Assembly (NCBI GenBank): GCA_018971725.1
Contig: JAGXAE010000007.1
Coordinates: 1 to 35,003, forward strand
DNA: 35,003 nucleotides
Direction: 5' to 3'
DNA from: Pseudomonadota bacterium
Lineage (GTDB): Bacteria > Pseudomonadota > Alphaproteobacteria > Acetobacterales > Acetobacteraceae
Shown: positions 14,794 to 21,366 of the stretch, piece by piece
Layout: each line of letters begins with the position of its first letter
How positions within the stretch are numbered: the first letter of the stretch is position 1
The notes under the pieces: generated by a model
What the model saw: only the letters and a program-made list of their open reading frames with translations
Databases searched by the model: none
What the model was told of the DNA's origin: nothing
Position numbers and translations under genes: made by a program

Positions 14794-15647
14794 TACGCCT
14801 CCAAAATATCGAGAAACAACGCCATCCCGAGCAGATCGGCGCAGCCACCGGGGCTCAGGCGGCGGTCGATGAAAGCGTGGTGCATATCGCTCGCCCGGCT
14901 TTGCCAATCATGCGCGCCAACGCCACCGGCATTTAGGAAGCGCCGGGCGGCGACGCGGGCGAAATTTAACCCTGCCTGACCGCCGCGATGCAGGAGATTT
15001 GTGTCGTCCACTTCCGCAATCAGCGCCATGCAGCATTGCACGCGGGCGGCATTCTCATCTTCGCTCACAACCGCGCGCGCGTGGCGCAGTGCCGGGAGGG
15101 CCGTATCATAAAGCGAGGGATAACCCGTGGCGGCCTCAACGCGGGCGCCGCCCGTGCCGTAGCGGGCCTGCGCAAGGGTTCCATGGCTTGTGGCCACGCG
15201 TGGCCCGGCAAGTATGGCTGTTCCCCAATGGCGGGCGACAATTTGCCCCAAAGCGGCGGGATCGCGGCGCGCTGCGCGCCATCCGGTGGCGGCGCAAAGC
15301 AGCCCCAACCCAAAAATCGCGCCGCGATGGGTGTTTACGCCACCCGTGCAGCACAGCATCGCGGCCTCCGCCGCAAGGCCGATTTCCCGCAGCACGGACA
15401 TTTCCACTCCGTCCTCGCCGGCCTCATAGAGCTGTTGAAAAAACGGCTGCAAGGCCTCGGCGCTTGCTTCCAGCAGCGCGCAATCCATGTCGGCATGGGC
15501 GCCCTGGTCAACATGGCTTACCAACCCCGGCTTAGGATAGGTATGGATTTCCAGCCGGAGGCACTCGGACGCCAGACTTCCAATTTCCGCCGCGTCAAGC
15601 CGCGCTGGCCCAGCGAAACCTGGTTTCTTGATGAGCCGGTTGCTCAT
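14793..15647 (-). CDS. mdcB: Triphosphoribosyl-dephospho-CoA synthase
   Basis: This 284-residue protein condenses dephospho-CoA with ATP to give 2'-(5''-triphosphoribosyl)-3'-dephospho-CoA, the precursor of the prosthetic group of MdcC. It belongs to the CitG/MdcB family. Recognisable motifs are the early YPKPGLVS segment with a following acidic D-M-D, then REIGLAAEAAMLCCTGGVNTHRG at about 87-109, whose TGGVNTHRGA core is the family hallmark. Its ATG overlaps the stop of mdcG by four bases and its stop overlaps the mdcH start. Having it next to mdcG, which uses its product, puts the two maturation enzymes together in the middle of the operon. Confidence 0.93.
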   Translation of the reverse strand: MSNRLIKKPGFAGPARLDAAEIGSLASECLRLEIHTYPKPGLVSHVDQGAHADMDCALLEASAEALQPFFQQLYEAGEDGVEMSVLREIGLAAEAAMLCCTGGVNTHRGAIFGLGLLCAATGWRAARRDPAALGQIVARHWGTAILAGPRVATSHGTLAQARYGTGGARVEAATGYPSLYDTALPALRHARAVVSEDENAARVQCCMALIAEVDDTNLLHRGGQAGLNFARVAARRFLNAGGVGAHDWQSRASDMHHAFIDRRLSPGGCADLLGMALFLDILEA

Positions 15648-16279
15648 GCGGCCAGTCCGGCAAGCCAGGCATCGCGCGGCACCACCGCCACTTCATCTTC
15701 CCGCTTCGCCGCAAGCATCTGCGCGCCCTCGGCCAGTTCCCGCCATTGCACGGCGCCTCCTGGCCCGCTGATTTCACCATCGATCCGCATCGGCGCCGCA
15801 GCGGCAATCCGTCGCAGTTGATCGAGAAATGCCGGGAGATCGGGTTTTGCCGTCCAAAGCAAATCGAGGTCGGATTGCGATGAAAGATAAGGCAAACCGG
15901 TAAGGTGCTGCCAGGCCAGCCCGCCAAAACAGCGCGTTTGCGGGTCCAGCGCCAACAAAGCGTCGATCGCAGCCCGCCATTTGGCAGGTGCCGCCGCAAT
16001 GCAGTTGCACAGGCGCGGCGGCGGCATGAAGTTGCTTAGCGCCGCCTCCGGCAGGCTGAACGCGATGCGGCGTTTGCCGTGGCTGGGGGGCAGCGGCAGG
16101 CCGAGCGGCACGCCATCCGGCGGGTCGTCGCAATGGCGTCGGCGTTGAATCACCGGCCAGCCCCGTCCTGCCCAGCCCGCGAGTAAAGGCTCGGTCGCCA
16201 GGTCAGGCCGTGCGGCGAGAAGCCCTTCCCACGCGCCAAGGCTGGGCGTTGCCAGCCAATGTCGCGCATGCGGCGTCAT
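15644..16279 (-). CDS. mdcG: Phosphoribosyl-dephospho-CoA transferase (holo-ACP synthase)
   Basis: A 211-residue nucleotidyltransferase that attaches the phosphoribosyl-dephospho-CoA group to the serine of MdcC, turning apo- into holo-ACP. The key visible motif is YLSSQSDLDLLW, with Asp137 and Asp139 as the metal-binding pair found in MdcG and citrate-lyase CitX-like enzymes. The region before it, FGGLAWQHLTGL, is also typical. The protein is rich in Ala, Pro and Arg and diverges outside the core, as is common for MdcG. Overlaps of four bases with both mdcE and mdcB show tight translational coupling. Length fits the family. Confidence 0.9.
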   Translation of the reverse strand: MTPHARHWLATPSLGAWEGLLAARPDLATEPLLAGWAGRGWPVIQRRRHCDDPPDGVPLGLPLPPSHGKRRIAFSLPEAALSNFMPPPRLCNCIAAAPAKWRAAIDALLALDPQTRCFGGLAWQHLTGLPYLSSQSDLDLLWTAKPDLPAFLDQLRRIAAAAPMRIDGEISGPGGAVQWRELAEGAQMLAAKREDEVAVVPRDAWLAGLAA

Positions 16280-16995
16280 GCGGTCTTGGCCTCACGGCAA
16301 ACCCTGGCGGCAATTTCGGCGGCGCGCGGGCGCCCGCCGCGCTCGGCTCCCAGCCTGTCCCGTTCATCTAATGTGGGGGGAAGTGACAGCGCCTCCAGCA
16401 CCTGCGCCGCGAGGTCTCCAGCCGGATCAAGCGTTTGCGCCACCGCGCCGGTCTGCGCGAAATTCTCCAATCCCGGCGCAAAAACCGGCGTGGCCGCGGC
16501 CATCTCTTGCAGTTTCTCCAAGGGTAGTTTGGTCACGCGCGCGATTGAGGGCAGGTCCATCACTTCCGGGTTGGCGCCGGGTAGTGCAAGCAGCGTATCA
16601 CAGGCCAAGGCGGTGGCGATGAACGCCCCGGCCGCGCTGCCGCCATAAAGCAGTGCGACGGTGCGGTGGCCCTGGGCCGCCGCCAGCAACAGGCATTTTG
16701 CCAGATGCGCCAGAAACTCGTTTAGCCCCATCAGCTCATCATGCCGGCTCATGCGCTGGCTGCGCGAATCCACAAGCACGAGAATGGGGTGCCGGGCTGT
16801 ACCTTTAACCGCGCTCAGCACATGCTCCGCCAAGGCAATCGCGCCCTCAACCCCTAGGAAGCTCCGCTCCGCCACACCGATGACATGCACGGGCTGGCTG
16901 CCCCCGAGCGTGCCCCCGCCAAAAACCAAACCGTCCTGCACAATCACATTATGGCCGGCAGGGAACAGCTTGCTGAGCAGCTTATCGTGCGTCAT
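16276..16995 (-). CDS. mdcE: Malonate decarboxylase gamma subunit
   Basis: This 239-residue carboxyltransferase-fold protein works with MdcD to decarboxylate malonyl-S-ACP to acetyl-S-ACP. It shows the early segment QDGLVFGGGTLGGSQPVHVIG, the LVDSRSQRMSRHDELMGLNEFLAHL region and the oxyanion-type loop LYGGSAAGAFIATALACD. These are the features by which MdcE is recognised in the crotonase superfamily. It begins inside the end of mdcD (14-base overlap) and overlaps mdcG by four bases. Together with MdcD it forms the decarboxylase module of the four-subunit ADCE enzyme. Confidence 0.93.
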   Translation of the reverse strand: MTHDKLLSKLFPAGHNVIVQDGLVFGGGTLGGSQPVHVIGVAERSFLGVEGAIALAEHVLSAVKGTARHPILVLVDSRSQRMSRHDELMGLNEFLAHLAKCLLLAAAQGHRTVALLYGGSAAGAFIATALACDTLLALPGANPEVMDLPSIARVTKLPLEKLQEMAAATPVFAPGLENFAQTGAVAQTLDPAGDLAAQVLEALSLPPTLDERDRLGAERGGRPRAAEIAARVCREAKTA

Positions 16996-17902
16996 CAGCG
17001 GACTCCCTTACAGCCTTGGTGGCATTTAGAAATTCCTCCGTATCCATCCCCGGCACAGAGGCGGGATTTGTAACCCCCAAGGCTTGCCAGACCTCGCTTC
17101 CGTCCTTCGCCGCTCCAAACCGCTTTAGCCGCGCTTTCAGCCGCGCCTGCTCGGCCTCCAGCACGGAAACGGTAAGGGGTGTCCGCCCGGCCAGGGTTTC
17201 AATTGCCGCGGCGCGGAACGCCGTTGTGTCATCATCCACGAAACAATCGGCGCCGCCGGTCAGATAGCGGTGTTTGCCGCCCATGGTTCGCCACACAAAG
17301 GCGCGGTCCTGGGAATCGAACTCCTCGACACCGCGATTGGTTTCGATGACCTCCGGCCCGCTGACGCTGATCCGCCCCGGTTCTGAGACGATCAGCCGGG
17401 TGCAGCAGCCGGCGATGATCCCGCCGCCGCCGAAACAGCCTGCACGGCCACCAATCAACCCGATGACCGAATTGCCTTCGGCGCGTAAATCCACAATTGC
17501 GCGGATGATCTCCGAGATGGCGAGTTCTCCGGCATTTGCTTCCTGCAAACGCACGCCGCCAGTATCGAGAAGCAGCACGGCATCCCGGCTTGCGGCCTTC
17601 GCGGCACGCAGCAGCCCCACGAGCTTGGCGCCATGCACTTCGCCAAATGCACCGCCCATGAAGCGCCCTTCTTGCGCGGCGGCGAAAACCTCATGGCCAC
17701 CCAGTTTCGCCTGGCCAATCACAATGCCGTCGTCGAATTGTGCTGGTAGGCCGAACAACGCCAGGTGGGGTGAGATTTCCCGCGCGGCGGGACCAAGAAA
17801 TTCGGTGAAGCTGCCAGGGTCCAGAAGGGCCGCCAAGCGCTGCCGTGCCGTGGCTTCAAACCAGCTTACCCGCCTTTGGGTCGTGGTCGCGGCCTGGCTC
17901 AT
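16982..17902 (-). CDS. mdcD: Malonate decarboxylase beta subunit
   Basis: A 306-residue biotin-independent carboxyltransferase-like subunit that catalyses decarboxylation of the malonyl thioester bound to MdcC. The N-terminal SWFEATARQRLAALLDPGSF, the central FMGGAFGEVHGAKLVGLLRAA, and LLLDTGGVRLQEANAGE followed by the glycine-rich GGRAGCFGGGGIIAG are characteristic. The stretch ISVSGPEVIETNRGVEEFD is nearly invariant in MdcD. The gene overlaps mdcC by four bases at its start and mdcE by fourteen at its end. It has the crotonase fold and no biotin-carrier region, consistent with the soluble, biotin-independent form of the enzyme. Confidence 0.94.
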   Translation of the reverse strand: MSQAATTTQRRVSWFEATARQRLAALLDPGSFTEFLGPAAREISPHLALFGLPAQFDDGIVIGQAKLGGHEVFAAAQEGRFMGGAFGEVHGAKLVGLLRAAKAASRDAVLLLDTGGVRLQEANAGELAISEIIRAIVDLRAEGNSVIGLIGGRAGCFGGGGIIAGCCTRLIVSEPGRISVSGPEVIETNRGVEEFDSQDRAFVWRTMGGKHRYLTGGADCFVDDDTTAFRAAAIETLAGRTPLTVSVLEAEQARLKARLKRFGAAKDGSEVWQALGVTNPASVPGMDTEEFLNATKAVRESADDAR

Positions 17903-18213
17903 GCCTCGGGGTCCTGCATCAGCCGCAGCCCTTGCGCGAGGCGTAGCGCCACCATGTCTGGCCTTGCTCCGCCATCGTTAATGGAGATGCGTAAGCCGCC
18001 GGTGCCACGCGCCACGAAGTCGCGCAGCACGGCCTCCCAGAGCGGCTGGAAGCCATGGGCGGCGGTGGAGACTTCGACCCTGCAGGCGCTTTCGTCATCC
18101 GTGCGCTCAAACAAGGCCTCAAGATTGCCGGAGGCGACGACGCCAACGATGGCCATGGGCTTTGAGCCTCCAGCTTCCCGCGCGGCGGGGAATATGAAAG
18201 ACAGCTGTTCCAC
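17899..18213 (-). CDS. mdcC: Malonate decarboxylase acyl-carrier protein (delta subunit)
   Basis: The 104-residue acyl-carrier subunit carries a 2'-(5''-phosphoribosyl)-3'-dephospho-CoA group on a serine. The attachment site is most likely Ser28 in VVASGNLEALFE, which matches the V-x-S-G-x-L-E pattern of MdcC. The rest, including RISINDGGARPDMVALRLAQGLRLM, is typical for the family. Translation starts at GTG 18213, supported by a strong AGGAGG ribosome site seven bases upstream. The strong site fits the need for this small subunit in equal amount to the larger ones. It lies 11 bases after mdcA and overlaps mdcD. Confidence 0.93.
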   Translation of the reverse strand: MEQLSFIFPAAREAGGSKPMAIVGVVASGNLEALFERTDDESACRVEVSTAAHGFQPLWEAVLRDFVARGTGGLRISINDGGARPDMVALRLAQGLRLMQDPEA

Positions 18214-18224
18214 GCCTTATCCTC

Positions 18225-19877
18225 CTACCAGTTTCTGAAGCGGCTGGGCGGCTGATACAACCCGCCGGACGCCCTCATCAGGTCTTTCATCGACCGCGCC
18301 GCCAGCAGGTTGCGATCCGCGTCCAGCGGATCGATGCCCAGATCCTCCGGCCTCTGGATCACGCCCCGTGCCCGCAGCCGCTCCACCATCTTATGGTCGC
18401 GCTGGCGCCCAATCTCGGTGTAACCGGCAACGCCGCGGATTGCCTGTTCATGCTCGTTCTTGTCCCGGCAAAGCAGCAGGTTCGCGATGCCTTCCTCGGT
18501 GACGATATGGGTCACGTCATCGGCATAGACCATCACTGGTGCCAGTTCGAGGTTAAGTTTCTCGGCGAGGCTCAGAGCATCCAGCCGTTCGACAAAGAGC
18601 GGTTCGTTCTTCGCGCCGAAGCTTTCGCCAATTTGGACGACCAGCTTGCGTCCGCGCCTCAATAACGGGGGCGTTGTGTCGTCGGCCTCTTTTCCGGCCT
18701 GAAGCCATGGTGCCGAGGGGTGGCGGCGGCCATGCGGGTCAGACCCCATATTGGGCGCACCCCCAAACCCGGCGACGCGGCTTGTGGTAACTGTCGAACT
18801 GTTGCCGGCGAGATCGATCTGCAGGGTAGAGCCGATGAACATATCGCAGGCATAGAGCCCGGCTGTCTGGCAAAAGGCGCGGTTGGAGCGCAGCGACCCA
18901 TCTGGCCCGGTGAAAAACACATCGGACCGCGCGGCGATATAGTCCTCCATCCCCACTTCAGAGCCAAAGCTATGAATCTGCTCCACCCAGCCCGCCTCGA
19001 TCGCCGGAATCAGCGAGGGGTGGGGGTTGAGGGCGAAATGGGTGCAAACCTGCCCGCGCAGCCCGAGCTTTTCGCCATAGGTTGGCAGAAGCAGCTCAAT
19101 GGCGGCGGTGTTAAAGCCGATGCCATGGTTGAGGCGCCGTACCCTATAGGGCGCGTAAATGCCCTTGATGGCCAGCATCGCGGTGAGGATTTGTGTTTCG
19201 GTTATCGCCGCCGGGTCACGGGTGAAAAGCGGCTCGACAAAGAAGGGTTTGCCCGCCGGCACCACGAAATGCACCAGATCGCCGGGGATATCGACGCGCG
19301 GCACCCGCTCCACAATCTCGCCTACCTGTGCGACGACCAGCCCGCTTTTATAGCTCGTGGCTTCCACCACGGTCGGCGTGTCCTCGGTATTGGGCCCGGT
19401 ATACAAATTGCCGTCCCGGTCGGCGCTTACCGCCGCGATCAATGCCACATTCGGGGTAAGGTCGATGAAATACCGTGCGAACAGTTCGAGATAGGTGTGC
19501 ACCGCACCCAGCTCGATCTTGCCGCTGAACAGCATGCGCGCAATGCGGGCGGATTGCGGGCCGGAATAAGAATAATCCAGCCGCTTCGCGATGCCTTTTT
19601 CGAACATGTCGAGATGCTCCGGCAGCACGATGCCGGATTGGACCATATGGAGGTCGTTCACGCGCGTCGGGTTCAGCTCGGCCAGCGCCTGGGCCAGCAG
19701 ATCCGCCTGCTTTTGGTTGTCTCCTTCAAGACATACGCGATCCCCTGGGCGCAGAACGGCTTCGAAAAATGCACACAGGTCACCGGGTTGGACGCGCTTG
19801 CCAGCTGCGAACCGGCTGCCGCCGTCGATCCTCTCCGCCAGCGCGGCCTTTTGTGTGGTCCAGTTTTTTCCTGGCAT
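18225..19877 (-). CDS. mdcA: Malonate decarboxylase alpha subunit
   Basis: The 550-residue alpha subunit swaps acetyl for malonyl on the carrier protein (acetyl-S-ACP:malonate ACP transferase), releasing acetate. Family features include the N-terminal LCLEGDNQKQADLLAQAL-like region, HMVQSGIVLPEHLDMFEKG, GPNTEDTPTVVEAT, LNHGIGFNTAAIELLLPTYGE and the C-terminal VTEEGIANLLLC, as in other CoA-transferase-like MdcA proteins. ATG 19877 is preceded by GGAG at good distance and starts MPGKNW; the frame stays open for 53 codons upstream but without family similarity. It is the first gene of the seven-gene mdcACDEGBH operon and is divergent from an RpiR-type regulator. Length is normal. Confidence 0.95.
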   Translation of the reverse strand: MPGKNWTTQKAALAERIDGGSRFAAGKRVQPGDLCAFFEAVLRPGDRVCLEGDNQKQADLLAQALAELNPTRVNDLHMVQSGIVLPEHLDMFEKGIAKRLDYSYSGPQSARIARMLFSGKIELGAVHTYLELFARYFIDLTPNVALIAAVSADRDGNLYTGPNTEDTPTVVEATSYKSGLVVAQVGEIVERVPRVDIPGDLVHFVVPAGKPFFVEPLFTRDPAAITETQILTAMLAIKGIYAPYRVRRLNHGIGFNTAAIELLLPTYGEKLGLRGQVCTHFALNPHPSLIPAIEAGWVEQIHSFGSEVGMEDYIAARSDVFFTGPDGSLRSNRAFCQTAGLYACDMFIGSTLQIDLAGNSSTVTTSRVAGFGGAPNMGSDPHGRRHPSAPWLQAGKEADDTTPPLLRRGRKLVVQIGESFGAKNEPLFVERLDALSLAEKLNLELAPVMVYADDVTHIVTEEGIANLLLCRDKNEHEQAIRGVAGYTEIGRQRDHKMVERLRARGVIQRPEDLGIDPLDADRNLLAARSMKDLMRASGGLYQPPSRFRNW

Positions 19878-20019
19878 TGGCTGTCTCCGCTTAATTATGA
19901 CGATAGAGGGGGCGGATTCGGCATACAAGGCGCTTACCCTCGGCCGAGCGCATGGTTGAAATGCGGAAATGTCTCGCTTGGCCACGGGCCTGTCTCGGTT
20001 TAGCGAACTGCCCTTCATA

Positions 20020-20053
20020 ATTTGTAATGAAATCAAAATAAATTATTACAAAT
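20020..20053. promoter_or_regulatory. Nine-base inverted repeat, candidate operator
   Basis: ATTTGTAAT at 20020-20028 is mirrored by ATTACAAAT at 20045-20053, centre to centre 25 bases. The arms contain TGTAAT/ATTACA, the half-site reported for HexR, an RpiR-family regulator, though HexR sites have a much shorter spacer. Location inside the divergent promoter region suits an operator for the adjacent RpiR-type regulator. Confidence 0.45.
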
Positions 20054-20152
20054 CGATAATTATAGTCTGGGATTTTGTCCGTATCATCAGGTGGATCATC
20101 ATCGCTTTCTGGCGGCTCTTGTGCTTGGTGAAGAATATGGGATATGCCGCCT

Positions 20153-20166
20153 GTAGCAATTGCTAC
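20153..20166. promoter_or_regulatory. Perfect 14-bp palindrome upstream of the RpiR gene
   Basis: GTAGCAATTGCTAC is a perfect palindrome 42 bases upstream of the regulator start codon. Sites of the same length and GTAG-N6-CTAC form occur at 21206-21219 and 21327-21340, in front of the TonB receptor gene. A shared regulator is a reasonable inference. Confidence 0.45.
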
Positions 20167-20208
20167 TTACGCCGCCGGCCACCTGTAACCGCTGCCGAGT
20201 TGACTGTT

Positions 20209-21129
20209 ATGAAAGCCAAAAAGAAAGTAGCGAATCGCCAGAACAGCCGCCCGGTTCCGCAGGAGGTGGAACCCGCCCAGGAAAACGTCGAGGATTCCTT
20301 GGCAATGCGGCTGCAGGCGAAAGAAACAGAAATGCCGCCCGCGATGTTGCGCGTCGGGCATTATCTCAATCGCAACAGGGTCGCGGTTCTCGCGAATTCC
20401 GCCGCGGAATTGGCGAGCATGATCGGCACCTCGGACGCTACGGTCATCCGCACGGTGCAGGCGCTAGGGTTCCAAGGTCTCGCGGAACTCCGGCAATCCA
20501 TCGCCACAGGCATCAATTTTTCCACGCCGTTGCATCATATGCGCCAGACGCTTGACGAGGTGAACGGCAAAGGCTCCGACGCAGCGGATATCGTGATCGA
20601 CACGCATATCGAATCACTTCTTAAGATGCAGATGCCAGAGGAGCGGGAGCAGCTTCACAAGGCCATCGCCGTGCTTCACGGTGCCGCGCGGATTGTTGTT
20701 TACGCGGCTGGCCCCTCCCGGCCATTGGCGGAATATATAAGGCTATTGATGGTCCGCCATGGCCAGCCCGCCAAAACCATCGGCTATGGCGGGATTGGTT
20801 TGGCCGATGAGTTGCTGGACCTCTCCGGGCAGGACAGGCTGCTGATCCTCTCCTACGGCAAGCCATATAAAGAGGTGTTGCTGGTGGCGGCGGAAGCAGC
20901 GGTTATTGGTGCGCCGGTTGTTCTTGTCACCGATACTCCGAACAGCAAGCTGGCCCGCTCCGCTGCCGCGATTGTTAAGGCGCATCGCGGCCGGACATCG
21001 CGTGTGGCACTCCACGGCGCGACATTGGTGGCGCTGGAGGCATTGATCATGGGTCTTGCGGTGTCCGAACAAGGTCGCACCATGCAGTCCCTCGCGCGGC
21101 TTGGCGTATTGCGCGCCGCCTTGGCGTGA
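20209..21129 (+). CDS. MurR/RpiR-family transcriptional regulator
   Basis: A 306-residue regulator with an N-terminal RpiR helix-turn-helix (about 25-105; ANSAAELASMIGTSDATVIRTVQALGFQGLAELR is the DNA-reading part) and a C-terminal SIS sugar-phosphate-binding domain (about 140-285; VVYAAGPSRPLAEYIRLLM and LLILSYGKPYKEVLLVAAEA are its phosphate-loop and helix regions). RpiR proteins usually sense phosphorylated sugars or related acids. The gene is divergent from mdcA, where a LysR-type MdcR is more usual, so control of malonate use is suggested by position. I chose ATG 20209. The frame is open further upstream but reads as noncoding, and ATG 20305 is a shorter alternative. The ribosome site is weak for all options. 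Confidence 0.88.
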   Translation: MKAKKKVANRQNSRPVPQEVEPAQENVEDSLAMRLQAKETEMPPAMLRVGHYLNRNRVAVLANSAAELASMIGTSDATVIRTVQALGFQGLAELRQSIATGINFSTPLHHMRQTLDEVNGKGSDAADIVIDTHIESLLKMQMPEEREQLHKAIAVLHGAARIVVYAAGPSRPLAEYIRLLMVRHGQPAKTIGYGGIGLADELLDLSGQDRLLILSYGKPYKEVLLVAAEAAVIGAPVVLVTDTPNSKLARSAAAIVKAHRGRTSRVALHGATLVALEALIMGLAVSEQGRTMQSLARLGVLRAALA

Positions 21130-21366
21130 AGCTGAGGTTTTTCATCCCGTAACGCCGCGGTTTTTTATCTCCCCGGGCTAGCTTGGCGCCGGTGGCGCCG
21201 TGTGCGTAGCGTTTGCTACCGCGACGCTTCCGGTACGCTGCGCCGCGGTCTGGCCGGAAGGGCAGGAGTCTTAAATCTGCAATAAAAATATCACGAAGTA
21301 GTAAAACTTACCCGAATTATTTTTTGGTAGTACGCGCTACATTAATCAACGGGAAGGTAGCTTACT
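21130..21366 (+). promoter_or_regulatory. Leader of the TonB receptor operon
   Basis: This 237-base gap contains, in order, a T6 run after a short GC-rich stretch (21155-21166; possible weak terminator of the regulator gene), a GGCGCC/GGCGCC hairpin with three-base loop (21185-21199), the 14-bp site GTAGCGTTTGCTAC (21206-21219), an inverted repeat CTTCCGG/CCGGAAG (21227-21260), and GTAGTACGCGCTAC (21327-21340). A ribosome site, GGGAAGG, lies nine bases before the receptor ATG. No classical Fur box was recognised. Confidence 0.5.

Larger units (their letters stand above)
19878..20208. promoter_or_regulatory. mdcA / rpiR divergent intergenic region
   Basis: The 331 bases between divergent mdcA and the RpiR-type gene hold an AT-rich island (about 20016-20070) that stands out from the GC-rich surroundings. 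It contains a TATAAT on the minus strand (plus positions 20059-20064), a possible -10 for mdcA, though I see no convincing -35. Two palindromic sites, listed separately, lie at 20020-20053 and 20153-20166. No gene is evident; an upstream extension of the regulator frame has no recognisable sequence. Confidence 0.55.

Noticed and set aside
16276-18213. MdcD and MdcE considered as acetyl-CoA or propionyl-CoA carboxylase subunits
   Set aside because: Both share the carboxyltransferase fold, but the neighbours MdcA, MdcC, MdcG, MdcB and MdcH and the MdcD-specific segment after the glycine-rich loop identify malonate decarboxylase.
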